Virus record (IMG/VR): IMGVR_UViG_3300037502_000458
Span: 1 to 54,099 of that record
DNA: 54,099 nucleotides
Direction: 5' to 3' (one strand)
From: a virus
Part shown: positions 41,124-47,338 of the stretch, in pieces
Position numbering within the stretch: the stretch's first letter is position 1
Layout: every line of letters starts with the position of its first letter
The notes under the pieces: generated by a model
Databases searched by the model: none
Told to the model about the DNA's origin: nothing
The model's input: only the letters and a program-made list of their open reading frames with translations
Translations under genes and position numbers: made by a program

Positions 41124-41523
41124 TCATCGGGATCAAGATACAAGGCTCGATGTCTTGCGGGTCGTTCCTGTCGGATCTGCCACCTAAGACTAGTTTCTTC
41201 GACCGCCCTTTCGTCCACCAGATCCCGTCAGTCAGCTTCACGATAAGAATGAGGGGGATGTTCATGGAGTCAGCAAAAGTTCCCCCAATGACCCACTTGT
41301 GAGCGGAGATCATGTATCCGCCCATCTGATCTATTTGGGAGTAGCTGTAATTCCGACACTTGATCTCTGCAAGAGCAACGATGTCCGCACCTTTGGTGAG
41401 GCAGTAATCGACGTTGTGCTTGATGGGGAGCTTGTCGAAGTGACACTTCCACCTTTTGGACATCTCAAGAGCCACGGCAGATTCGTTCTGGAGATCTTGG
41501 GAGGACTCATACAAGGGCCTCAT
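41104..41523 (-). CDS. PD-(D/E)XK-type nuclease-fold protein (139 aa)
   Basis: Core HNVDYCLTKG ... ALAEIKCRNYSYSQID gives Asp39, Glu53 and Lys55, the D...ExK arrangement of small endonucleases, followed by a basic helix. N-terminal helix carries SAVALEMSKRWKCHFDKLP. Similar proteins next to terminases may resolve branched DNA before packaging. C-terminal part (IWWTKGRSKKLVLGGRSDRN) resembles a beta-hairpin. Overlaps terL by 20 bases and the Rap1a-like gene by four. Enzyme activity is inferred. Confidence 0.65.
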   Translation of the reverse strand: MRPLYESSQDLQNESAVALEMSKRWKCHFDKLPIKHNVDYCLTKGADIVALAEIKCRNYSYSQIDQMGGYMISAHKWVIGGTFADSMNIPLILIVKLTDGIWWTKGRSKKLVLGGRSDRNDPQDIEPCILIPMSAFQRG

Positions 41524-41828
41524 ATCTTCTTACAAGGCCACAGTGTCCGTAGGAGGTTCGTAATCAAGCTATCAGCCGAGTAATGTCTATTGGCAGGGTT
41601 CCTAGTCAGGTGACCCTTAACAAGGTCTCTGACCTGCCCTGTAGTGATATTAGCGGGGGGGCAGTGATTTACACCCTCTCCTGTGTCTGATACTCCCACT
41701 ACATACCCCAAGGCCATAGATCGATCTACGATGCTGTCTGCATCCATCTTCGCCAAAAGATCATTGCCGGTGAAGAACTCAGCGTGAGCGGTAGAACATA
41801 CTAACAACAACGCAATTGCCAGTCTCAT
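41520..41828 (-). CDS. Exported Rap1a/Tai-like immunity-family protein (102 aa)
   Basis: Signal peptide MRLAIALLLVCSTAHA (cleavage after Ala16) then EFFTGNDLLAKM, DRSMALGYVVGVSDT, NHCPPANITTGQVRDLVKGH and a C-terminal LITNLLRTLWPC. This is the Rap1a/Tai pattern; Cys56 and Cys99 are the expected disulfide pair. Family members neutralise periplasmic T6SS peptidoglycan amidases. A phage copy may protect the infected cell or control periplasmic enzymes. Placed between small and large terminase genes with four-base overlaps on both sides. Confidence 0.75.
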   Translation of the reverse strand: MRLAIALLLVCSTAHAEFFTGNDLLAKMDADSIVDRSMALGYVVGVSDTGEGVNHCPPANITTGQVRDLVKGHLTRNPANRHYSADSLITNLLRTLWPCKKI

Positions 41829-42466
41829 GCCGCCACCTTGTAATCGTGGAACACAGTTCCTTTACTGGGATCTCCCACCTTGCACGCCTTGACCCAGACC
41901 TTGCCCTTCGGCAGCGACCTCCAGTGCCCTCTGCGGTCATGCGCCCTCGGAGAAGCGTGAGTACCGCTACCTTCTCCCTTCTGTCGGGGTTTGACCTCCA
42001 CCGTCGTCCATGAATACTGAGGAGGCTTTCCCTGAGCGATCTTACGTCTGGAGGTGAAGGAGTCCTTCGCTTGCATCCTGAAAGCCGTCTGTGGGGCTTC
42101 TAAACGAGTCAGAAGGGTATCTAGTAGCGCCAGTGCTGCTCTGGCTGCTTGTTTCTGCTTGTCATCCGTATAGATGATCTTCAGATTGCCTTCGTGCTCG
42201 CAGTACGCAAACGGAGCTATCTGAAGCATCTTTGGGGTCAACCAGAACCCTGCTACCGCTACGTTGTCTGATCTAAAGGAGGCTCGGATACAGAACTTGT
42301 CTGGCCCCGCAATCCCTACGAGGATGATGTCATCGAAAGGGAGGTGGAGCAGCCGTTCGGGATCGTTCTCCCAGTCGATGTGAGAACCTACGCTCCCAAT
42401 ATCAAACCAGTGAGACTTTTCTGGATGATCAATAACCCTCGACAACTCTCTGACCAGCGGAGTCAT
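41825..42466 (-). CDS. Conserved phage protein with C-terminal SPRAHDRRGHWR motif (213 aa)
   Basis: N-terminal alpha/beta part without a known motif (LLHLPFDDIILVGIAGPDKF). The C-terminus SPRAHDRRGHWRSLPKGKVW then VKACKVGDPSKGTVFHDY is a short conserved signature found in many phage proteins of varied length upstream of terminase genes. It is basic and histidine-rich and could bind nucleic acid or metal. Function is unknown. Confidence 0.6.
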   Translation of the reverse strand: MTPLVRELSRVIDHPEKSHWFDIGSVGSHIDWENDPERLLHLPFDDIILVGIAGPDKFCIRASFRSDNVAVAGFWLTPKMLQIAPFAYCEHEGNLKIIYTDDKQKQAARAALALLDTLLTRLEAPQTAFRMQAKDSFTSRRKIAQGKPPQYSWTTVEVKPRQKGEGSGTHASPRAHDRRGHWRSLPKGKVWVKACKVGDPSKGTVFHDYKVAA

Positions 42467-42639
42467 CGCTCGTACTCCACCAATACCTCAGAATGCGTCT
42501 GGATCTTCTCCGCTAACGCCTTCGCAAGAATCTTCAGGAACCTTACTTCGTCTTCCAGTGCCTCAACTCGATTGCTAAGTTCCGTGAACTTTTTTGCATC
42601 GTGCATCTGCTGAAAGCCTTCTACGATTCCTGATCTCAT
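42463..42639 (-). CDS. Small coiled-coil protein after small terminase (58 aa)
   Basis: Frame of 58 codons from ATG 42639, whose ribosome site is GGAGGAG inside the end of the small terminase gene (TGATG junction). Sequence MRSGIVEGFQQMHDAKKFTE, then heptad-like NRVEALEDEVRFLKILAKAL: a short parallel coiled coil. ATGA overlap with the next gene. Possibly an assembly partner of the terminase; no family known. Confidence 0.65.
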   Translation of the reverse strand: MRSGIVEGFQQMHDAKKFTELSNRVEALEDEVRFLKILAKALAEKIQTHSEVLVEYER

Positions 42640-43172
42640 CACTCCTCCAGTTGTCTACGGGTTTCCAAGTTCGTCAATACAGCATCAAATAGCTGTCGGG
42701 ACTCTATTTTGATAGGAGCACCGTCTTCAGCACCTGTCAAAGCTACACGGTCTCCGTACCTCTTGGGATTCCATTTGGCGAGCATCTTCAAGGTGATCTC
42801 AGCTCGGGCTTTAACTAACTGCACATAGCCCGGATCAATCTTGTTACCCCCTTCGGACATAATCCGCTCAGGCTCGTCGTACATCTCAAGGTATGCACGT
42901 TCGGCCATAGCGTCTTGACCGACCTCTCTAGCACGCGCGATTGCTCCCGAAAGACCTGTACCGGCCTCTCCGGCAGCATCATCCTTAGCCATCCATTCAT
43001 AGATTTTTTGCCATGCAGGCATATGGGGATCACGGCAGATCTGGCGTAAAGGTTCGCCATTACTAAGGCGTTCGCAGATCTCTGCTGCTAGCTCTGGAGT
43101 GTATTTAGAAGCTCTTCCAGTGCCTTTTGGTGCTAAGCCTACAGGTTTCGGGTTTTCTGCCTTTTTCGGCAT
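42639..43172 (-). CDS. terS: Terminase small subunit, Sf6-like (177 aa)
   Basis: ATG 43172 with GGAG six bases upstream is preferred to longer frames. After a basic, Pro-rich start comes YTPELAAEICERLSNGEPLR, QICRDPHMPAWQKIYEWMAK: a helix-turn-helix seen in Sf6/P22-class small terminases that bind the packaging site. A long helical oligomerisation region follows (ERAYLEMYDEPERIMSEGGN, YVQLVKARAEITLKMLAKWN) and an acidic C-terminus for binding TerL. TerL is four genes downstream rather than adjacent. Confidence 0.82.
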   Translation of the reverse strand: MPKKAENPKPVGLAPKGTGRASKYTPELAAEICERLSNGEPLRQICRDPHMPAWQKIYEWMAKDDAAGEAGTGLSGAIARAREVGQDAMAERAYLEMYDEPERIMSEGGNKIDPGYVQLVKARAEITLKMLAKWNPKRYGDRVALTGAEDGAPIKIESRQLFDAVLTNLETRRQLEE

Positions 43173-43183
43173 ATTCATCTCCG

Positions 43184-43423
43184 TTAATGGTTGTTGGTGG
43201 CATCCCAACAGCGTCGAGCCACTGAGTCGAACAGTAGCCCCACCACTAGCCCGTGAACGCCTTGTGCTTGGTTGCACAGCCACCAACACGGAAGGATCTT
43301 CCTTTTGTACACCTGATCGTGGCTGGCCATGTCACAGCCCTTTGGACTCGATCTGATGCTGGGCGTCCCCCAGAAGATCCATGCGTGTTGCTCCCCGTCT
43401 TTCCGGGGTGTCAGCCGGGTCAC
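43184..43423 (-). CDS. Possible small protein before small terminase (79 aa)
   Basis: Starts GTG 43423 after GAGGC and ends 12 bases before the terS start. Sequence is Trp/Cys-rich (KRKILPCWWLCNQAQGVHGL) with a short hydrophobic part. It could also begin at ATG 43327 (48 aa). Competing frames in the region are not convincing either and the fill of the gap argues for it, but no conserved pattern is recognised. Confidence 0.4.
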   Translation of the reverse strand: MTRLTPRKDGEQHAWIFWGTPSIRSSPKGCDMASHDQVYKRKILPCWWLCNQAQGVHGLVVGLLFDSVARRCWDATNNH

Positions 43424-43464
43424 GCCTCGGAGGAGACACTACTCAGCGCCCCGGTTGCAGGTGT

Positions 43465-43554
43465 TCATCCACCTCCTGCTGGGAGCAGGTCTGGGGAGAA
43501 GCAAGCCACCAGAACCAGCAGGATCATTGTACCTACCGCTAGTAGCTTATCCAC
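43465..43554 (-). CDS. Tiny hydrophobic, lipobox-like protein (29 aa)
   Basis: GTG 43554 follows GGAG by seven bases and overlaps the previous stop by eight. The product is a single hydrophobic helix (MILLVLVACFSPDLLP); LVAC matches a lipobox with Cys18. Size and form fit a lipoprotein peptide like Rz1-type outer-membrane spanins or a small membrane regulator. Real coding status is uncertain at this length. Confidence 0.45.
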   Translation of the reverse strand: MDKLLAVGTMILLVLVACFSPDLLPAGGG

Positions 43555-43726
43555 GACCTAACTCCACTTTGAACTGCTTTACGATCTGCGAATCCGTTTC
43601 TCCGGCTGCATGACGGATGTCACCCAACAACAACCTTGCTTCCCTGTATCGCTTTGCTAGAAGGGCCTCTTCGACCCTTTTTAGACGGTCTTTCATCTCT
43701 AAGAGACCTTCAACGTAATCAACCAC
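43547..43726 (-). CDS. Small helical protein (59 aa)
   Basis: Begins GTG 43726 with GAGGTG upstream inside the previous gene, ends TAA 43547. The product, VVDYVEGLLEMKDRLKRVEE then ALLAKRYREARLLLGDIRHA, is a charged helical hairpin likely to oligomerise. Overlaps both neighbours by eight bases, consistent with coupled expression from the promoter at 44017-44045. No family assigned. Confidence 0.65.
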   Translation of the reverse strand: MVDYVEGLLEMKDRLKRVEEALLAKRYREARLLLGDIRHAAGETDSQIVKQFKVELGRG

Positions 43727-43958
43727 ACATCACCTCGATTTCGTTCTCGATACGGTCGATCTCTTTCTGCGTCAGCTTCTTTGAAAGCCAATCCGCTTTG
43801 TATCCCTTGCGATCCAAGACTTCCCAATCGCACTCAGTGTAACCCCAGTAGTCTAGGTCACTGTGTCCCCTGTAAGTTGCCGGGGCCTTCATGTAGTGAA
43901 CAACCCCGATCTGAGCTGGGATTCCTGCAATCGTTGTGTCGAATGTGACTTTGTACAT
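43719..43958 (-). CDS. Conserved small alpha/beta phage protein (79 aa)
   Basis: MYKVTFDTTIAGIPAQIGVV, then HSDLDYWGYTECDWEVLDRK and WLSKKLTQKEIDRIENEIEV. A beta-strand N-terminus with TTIAGIPxxIxVxHY and a C-terminal helix pair, a pattern shared by many phage proteins of unknown role. ATG 43958 has AAAGGA six bases away; ATG 43961 is an alternative. First gene behind a strong promoter with tandem repeats in its leader. Confidence 0.7.
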   Translation of the reverse strand: MYKVTFDTTIAGIPAQIGVVHYMKAPATYRGHSDLDYWGYTECDWEVLDRKGYKADWLSKKLTQKEIDRIENEIEVMCG

Positions 43959-43963
43959 CATCT

Positions 43964-44006
43964 ATCCTTTCGCTATGCAGTCTATCGCTGTGTAGTCTAT
44001 CGCTGT
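43964..44006. repeat. Tandem 15-bp leader repeats (AGCGATAGACTxCAx)
   Basis: On the minus strand two near-identical 15-base units (AGCGATAGACTACAC, AGCGATAGACTGCAT) and a third degenerate copy (AGCGAAAGGATAG) that contains the ribosome site. They begin just after the predicted transcription start. A similar AGCGAAGGATAGCGA lies before the start at 45032. May be operator sites or an mRNA leader element. Confidence 0.6.
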
Positions 44007-44016
44007 TAATGGTGCA

Positions 44017-44045
44017 ATCTTAGGTTACATCAAAAGGATTGTCAA
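44017..44045 (-). promoter_or_regulatory. Sigma70-type promoter for the 43.96 kb gene and terS region
   Basis: Perfect -35 TTGACA (44040-44045), 17-base spacer, -10 TAAGAT (44017-44022). The -35 overlaps the last codons of the 67-residue gene. It reads into the 79-residue gene, the two small proteins and terS/terL. Confidence 0.7.
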
Positions 44046-44245
44046 GCACTTTTTTGTGCGGGTTGTGACGCAAGCCTGATCCCCTCTTTGACTGCTTCAT
44101 AATAGCCACGATGGATGCTTTTGTGCCCCGGACCTAGCAGAACGTACCTCTCATCCTCGTCAGGGCGTACCTCCCAGATGGCCTGTGCCTTGATCCGGGC
44201 ATACACCCCCTCCCGTTGATAAGTCTCCTCGACTCGCGGCTTCAT
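44042..44245 (-). CDS. Small hypothetical protein (67 aa)
   Basis: MKPRVEETYQREGVYARIKA, WEVRPDEDERYVLLGPGHKS and EGIRLASQPAQKSA: a beta-strand core with a terminal helix. No domain recognised. Four-base overlap with the previous stop. Its 3' end contains the -35 box of the next promoter. Confidence 0.6.
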   Translation of the reverse strand: MKPRVEETYQREGVYARIKAQAIWEVRPDEDERYVLLGPGHKSIHRGYYEAVKEGIRLASQPAQKSA

Positions 44246-44415
44246 AAATGATCCTTGATGGTTTTGATGAAGGCTTGCGCTTTAACTACGTCGTAGTAGC
44301 TAACCTTGACGTTAACGTCGCCTTCCCTGATGGCGGCGAACAACGCATCCAGAACTGCGCCTACCTCTTCCAACCCTTCCAGCTTCCATTGCTTGAGTGC
44401 GTCGATCTTTTCCAT
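44242..44415 (-). CDS. Small helical protein (57 aa)
   Basis: Frame from ATG 44415 (MEKIDALKQWKLEGLEEVGA) to TGA with ATGA overlap to the next gene. Two helices joined by a short polar segment (REGDVNVKVSYYDVVKAQAF). Five bases follow the upstream stop; no strong ribosome site is apparent, so it may be translated by coupling. Function unknown. Confidence 0.6.
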   Translation of the reverse strand: MEKIDALKQWKLEGLEEVGAVLDALFAAIREGDVNVKVSYYDVVKAQAFIKTIKDHL

Positions 44416-44420
44416 GATGG

Positions 44421-44717
44421 TTACTCGAAGTAGGTTGTGATGAAACGGGCAGAGTCAAAGATGCTCTGAAGGTGCGGGTCGATCTCCTCCACTGAGGTTT
44501 TCTCAAAGGCCAGAGACACCTCTTTCAGGATGTCTTGGAGTACAGAGAGCATTACAGGAGCCACGGCGATCAACTTGGCGTTTGCTGCGATCTCTTCTTC
44601 AGACCGCTTCAAGTGACCCTGCTGAAAGTTGTCCGGGTAACAACTGCAAATGTCTGCGGCCTTCTCATGCTCGACCATTCCGCCCACTGCAACCCACGGT
44701 CCAGTTGTGATCTTCAT
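44421..44717 (-). CDS. Conserved small phage protein with ANAKLIAVAPVML motif (98 aa)
   Basis: MKITTGPWVAVGGMVEHEKA, IAANAKLIAVAPVMLSVLQD. The 'GPW...G..VEH' strand plus 'ANAxLIAxAPxML' helix is a widespread signature of small phage proteins of unknown role. ATG 44717 has GGAG six bases upstream, so the two upstream start options (44723, TTG 44729) are less likely. The preceding 33-base gap has a tetraloop hairpin. Confidence 0.7.
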   Translation of the reverse strand: MKITTGPWVAVGGMVEHEKAADICSCYPDNFQQGHLKRSEEEIAANAKLIAVAPVMLSVLQDILKEVSLAFEKTSVEEIDPHLQSIFDSARFITTYFE

Positions 44718-44731
44718 GTTCATCTCCAAGA

Positions 44732-44745
44732 GGGGGTTGCCCCCC
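44732..44745 (-). terminator. GGGGG-GCAA-CCCCC hairpin
   Basis: Five GC pairs with a GNRA (GCAA) loop, four bases after the TAG-side end of the 93-residue gene and just before the GGAG of the next. Followed by TCTTGG, so at most a weak terminator. Same design as the hairpins at 26844 and 27959. Confidence 0.5.
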
Positions 44746-44750
44746 GTTTG

Positions 44751-45032
44751 TTAGCGGCTGGTGACTTTGACAGAGAAGACCGCAGTGGTCTTAGTGTTGG
44801 CAGCAATCAGATCGGCAGGGATGTTCATGACCTTGGAGATCGCCTTCCAGTCAACCGTAGAACGATTGGACTCAACGTAGGTGGCTTTGAACAGCTCGCC
44901 CTCGAAGACCTTCTCACCAGAGAGGCTTGCCTGATCTTTCAGGGAGTCTTTGATCGCATCGGCCTGAGCCTGAAGCTCGGCAATCTGAGCAAGGAGGGAA
45001 CCGAGGGCATCGATGTTGGTCAGAGTCTTCAT
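44751..45032 (-). CDS. Coiled-coil phage protein (93 aa)
   Basis: ATG 45032 with AAGGA eight bases upstream. An N-terminal coiled coil (IDALGSLLAQIAELQAQADA, IKDSLKD) leads to a compact domain EGELFKATYVESNRSTVDWK. That 'L..ELxxxLK...G...EGxLFxATxxxxxRxTxDWKAI' form is common in phage early regions. Has its own promoter and operator-like dyad, so it may need independent control. Host-directed function is possible; none is proven. Confidence 0.7.
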   Translation of the reverse strand: MKTLTNIDALGSLLAQIAELQAQADAIKDSLKDQASLSGEKVFEGELFKATYVESNRSTVDWKAISKVMNIPADLIAANTKTTAVFSVKVTSR

Positions 45033-45054
45033 TTCGCTATCCTTCGCTGTTGGA

Positions 45055-45068
45055 CACTCAACTGAGTG
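45055..45068. promoter_or_regulatory. Operator-like dyad CACTCA-AC-TGAGTG at the transcription start
   Basis: Perfect 6-bp arms around two central bases, centred about 10 bases downstream of the predicted -10 box of the 45079-45107 promoter, where a bound repressor would block initiation. The sequence differs from the hub dyad at 400-412. Confidence 0.45.
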
Positions 45069-45078
45069 CATGGGTGTA

Positions 45079-45107
45079 ACTCTACGTTAGACATCTACCC
45101 CGGTCAA
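45079..45107 (-). promoter_or_regulatory. Sigma70-type promoter for the 93-aa coiled-coil gene
   Basis: -35 TTGACC (45102-45107), 17 bases, -10 TAGAGT (45079-45084). It lies in the 200-base gap (45033-45236) between the coiled-coil gene and the Ref-like gene. The rest of the gap has a short dyad GCGTT-AA-AACGC but no coding frame or clear terminator. Confidence 0.55.
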
Positions 45108-45236
45108 GCCAGATGTTCCAGAATTTACAACTTTTACACTTTTCAGGATTTTGGGGCTTTAGAGCGTTTGCGATTTAAAAACACAGAACCTTCCAACCAA
45201 TGCGTTTTAACGCCTTCTAGGTGCCTTTCCGTGGCC

Positions 45237-45524
45237 CTAGGGGGCATTCCCGAGCAACTGCCTAACCTCAGTCAGCAAATCTGCTTCCGTGAACCCCCAG
45301 TGCTTCACGAATCCCTTGGTTCCCAAACCATGAACTCCGGTGTTGCCACGGTGATGTTCGGGGCAGAGCGGTAAGACATAGTAGTTGCTGGCCCTCTTGC
45401 CCATGCCTGTACCGGAGCGGGGGTGGTGCAGTTCTGCTGGAGTTCCGATATAGCCCATCCTCCGGCAGACGATGCAGCCAAGTTCTGCTACCCGGCTCAT
45501 GTGACGCTTCTCGTCTTTGGTCAA
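45237..45524 (-). CDS. Ref-like RecA-dependent HNH nuclease (95 aa)
   Basis: Cys17-x2-Cys20 (LGCIVCRRMG), AELHHPRSGTGMGKRASNY with the His pair 33-34, and VLPLCPEHHRG with Cys54, His57, His58: an HNH site with structural zinc like phage P1 Ref. The C-terminal GVHGLGTKGFVKHWGFTEAD follows the family pattern. The family cuts DNA at RecA-made D-loops. Start taken at TTG 45524, eight bases after AGGAG and overlapping the stop of the DpdA-like gene; the frame is open further up without a usable start. Confidence 0.8.
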   Translation of the reverse strand: MTKDEKRHMSRVAELGCIVCRRMGYIGTPAELHHPRSGTGMGKRASNYYVLPLCPEHHRGNTGVHGLGTKGFVKHWGFTEADLLTEVRQLLGNAP

Positions 45525-46189
45525 AACAACATCTCCTGACCTGCTTTCACCGCCCATCGGTTAATAGGATTCTTCCCGTTAACTCTCTTGGCAAGGCACC
45601 CGGCGCAATAAGGCTTGATGGCATGGTTCACCGCTACGTTTGTGCTGTCGGCACTTGCAAGCGGCCAACCGTCTTGTCCGAGCATCCTCAGACCATGCAC
45701 CCAAGGAAGCCTGCCAAACGTGCTCAGAGCATTGAACGCCTCATCCATACGTCTGGCCCACCGATCACTACCAACCTGCCAGTAATCGCCAGCTGATCCA
45801 AAACAGACCCTTCCCCAGTCGTCACATAGCTCCAGAAGATAGTCAATCGACAGACCTAGATGCCAAACCGGAATGCCCAATGACTTTGGGAAAGGCCAAG
45901 TCTTAACCATCTTCCGCTGCTGCTCTACAGGGCCATCAATCACATCAGGCACTACCGCCCAGTGCGGAGGATTCAATAACGGATCCACCCATTCATAAAA
46001 GCCTTCCAAATCAAATGGGACACCTCTGGTCTTGCAACTAAAGGCTCCATTGTCAAACATGATGCTTTGTCCGATCTCCAAACACCGGCTTAGAGAATCG
46101 GGTCGAGCATAACTCACACAGAAGTGCTGACCAACCATTGACTCTAACGCCGACTTTGGGGTGATTGGCGTACCGTGATAGTGAATCAT
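45521..46189 (-). CDS. DpdA-like TGT-superfamily protein, predicted deazaguanine DNA modification (222 aa)
   Basis: Motifs in order: FDNGAFS (45-51), WAVVPDVIDG (77-86), IPVWHLGLS (106-114), CFGSAGDYWQVGS (129-141), WVHGLRMLG (163-171), ASADSTN (178-184) and a Cys-x2-Cys near the C-terminus (195-198) with His189. This matches the phage DpdA class of transglycosylases, TIM-barrel relatives of tRNA-guanine transglycosylase that exchange guanine in DNA for 7-deazaguanines such as preQ0. The next gene is a VUT/YhhQ-type transporter that could supply the base. No preQ0 synthesis genes (folE, queD, queE, queC) were found, so salvage is inferred. Confidence 0.65.
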   Translation of the reverse strand: MIHYHGTPITPKSALESMVGQHFCVSYARPDSLSRCLEIGQSIMFDNGAFSCKTRGVPFDLEGFYEWVDPLLNPPHWAVVPDVIDGPVEQQRKMVKTWPFPKSLGIPVWHLGLSIDYLLELCDDWGRVCFGSAGDYWQVGSDRWARRMDEAFNALSTFGRLPWVHGLRMLGQDGWPLASADSTNVAVNHAIKPYCAGCLAKRVNGKNPINRWAVKAGQEMLF

Positions 46190-46650
46190 TTTCTAAATAT
46201 CCACGACCACATCAATCCGCCAATCGTTTTTGCCGCAAATTGCAACAACACAATTACAGGCATTAACGATCCAAACGCTATGGTTGGGAACACAATTGAA
46301 TCCACTAATGCGCCTGATGCGTTGCTAGCATTAGATTTGATCATCCAAGGTTTGTGCCTTAAATAGTGATACACCAAGGCATCAACCACTCCGGCTATAA
46401 CAAACGCCGCTACCGAAGCAATAGCAATCTTTCCCGAAGCAGGATTCAAAATAAAAGATATCAACCCAGCACTAGCAATCAACCCAAACATTCGTAGCCA
46501 AACTTTGTCTTGCCACCTTTCGTGAAGTTTGTCTCGGATCACCAAATCCAACCCTATCAAAAAGAAAGCATTGATTGGACTGAACCACGGACCTAACCAA
46601 GCAACCAAGAGATTTGCCGCCACCAAAGCGGAGATATATGCGATAACCAT
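46186..46650 (-). CDS. VUT/YhhQ family 7-deazaguanine precursor transporter (154 aa)
   Basis: Short membrane protein with about five to six helices: VIAYISALVAANLLVAWLG, PINAFFLIGLDLVIRDKLHE, MFGLIASAGLISFILNP, IAIASVAAFVIAGVVDALVY, and the end TIAFGSLMPVIVLLQFAAKT. The IGLDLVIRDKLHERW turn and SNASNASGALVDSIVFPTIA are signatures of the VUT/COG1738 family, whose member YhhQ imports preQ0/preQ1. Gene starts four bases inside the preceding control region and overlaps the DpdA-like gene by four bases, so both are co-translated. Confidence 0.75.
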   Translation of the reverse strand: MVIAYISALVAANLLVAWLGPWFSPINAFFLIGLDLVIRDKLHERWQDKVWLRMFGLIASAGLISFILNPASGKIAIASVAAFVIAGVVDALVYHYLRHKPWMIKSNASNASGALVDSIVFPTIAFGSLMPVIVLLQFAAKTIGGLMWSWIFRK

Positions 46651-46659
46651 TGTTTTCTC

Positions 46660-46989
46660 CTAAAGAGTTACAGACACCTGTGATCTGGCGGTAGCTTGTT
46701 CTGTTCTCCAGACATCCACTCTCATCCTTGCGGCCTCTAAGAGCCACTTCAACTCTTCTTCCTGTTTTGTGGCTTCTTTGATTCCTTTCAGGATCTCAAG
46801 GTAGTCAGGGTCGCTGTAGGCTTCTCGCTCTTGAGCGTTCACCGCTTCATAACCTCTGGCTAAAGCATCTTTCATCAACAACGCTTTCTTCGATTTACGG
46901 AACTCTTCAAGATATAGCCTGTTAGCTTTAGCTTGTGCGTACTTCACCGAGTTTTGAATGATGTAGTCAATCGCTTTGTGCGGGTCCAT
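46660..46989 (-). CDS. Conserved coiled-coil phage protein (109 aa)
   Basis: MDPHKAIDYIIQNSVKYAQA, then KANRLYLEEFRKSKKALLMK and AYSDPDYLEILKGIKEATKQ; an all-alpha family frequent in phages and located with recombination genes such as rusA. Role is not known to me; single-strand annealing or gam-like helper has been suggested for similar neighbours but is not supported here. Overlaps rusA by 23 bases. Confidence 0.7.
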   Translation of the reverse strand: MDPHKAIDYIIQNSVKYAQAKANRLYLEEFRKSKKALLMKDALARGYEAVNAQEREAYSDPDYLEILKGIKEATKQEEELKWLLEAARMRVDVWRTEQATARSQVSVTL

Positions 46990-47338
46990 TTTGTTCCTCG
47001 ATATAAACTTTCAAATAGCCCCCAATGTAATCACCCCAATAGATTCTCAAATCCTGAATCTGAGAATCATCTCCCCAAACTCCTGCTTTCGTTAATGAAT
47101 CCAAAGTACCTTTCAAAAGATTATCTAAGTCTCTCTTTCTCTTATCAGGACGATAAGCAATAATCGTAACAATTAAAGGTTTTGATAAGTTTCTAGCTAC
47201 GTTCTGAATCAAAACCTGTTCCTGAACCGCTTTGTGATACTCCCTCCCCTTCGCACTTAAAATCCAACGGTTCTTGAAGATCCTCCACATACTTCCTACT
47301 GATGGAGGCCAAGGTAAGGTTATTTCTAAACGGTTCAT
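46967..47338 (-). CDS. rusA: RusA-family Holliday junction resolvase (123 aa)
   Basis: N-terminus LEITLPWPPSVGSMWRIFKN is the typical PP-S-N/W start, and KRDLDNLLKGTLDSLTKAGV then WGDDSQI contains Asp70, Asp72 and Asp90/91, matching the active-site acidic residues of E. coli RusA. The dimer cleaves four-way junctions with Mg2+, resolving branched DNA before packaging. Size is normal for the family. Confidence 0.92.
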   Translation of the reverse strand: MNRLEITLPWPPSVGSMWRIFKNRWILSAKGREYHKAVQEQVLIQNVARNLSKPLIVTIIAYRPDKRKRDLDNLLKGTLDSLTKAGVWGDDSQIQDLRIYWGDYIGGYLKVYIEEQNGPAQSD

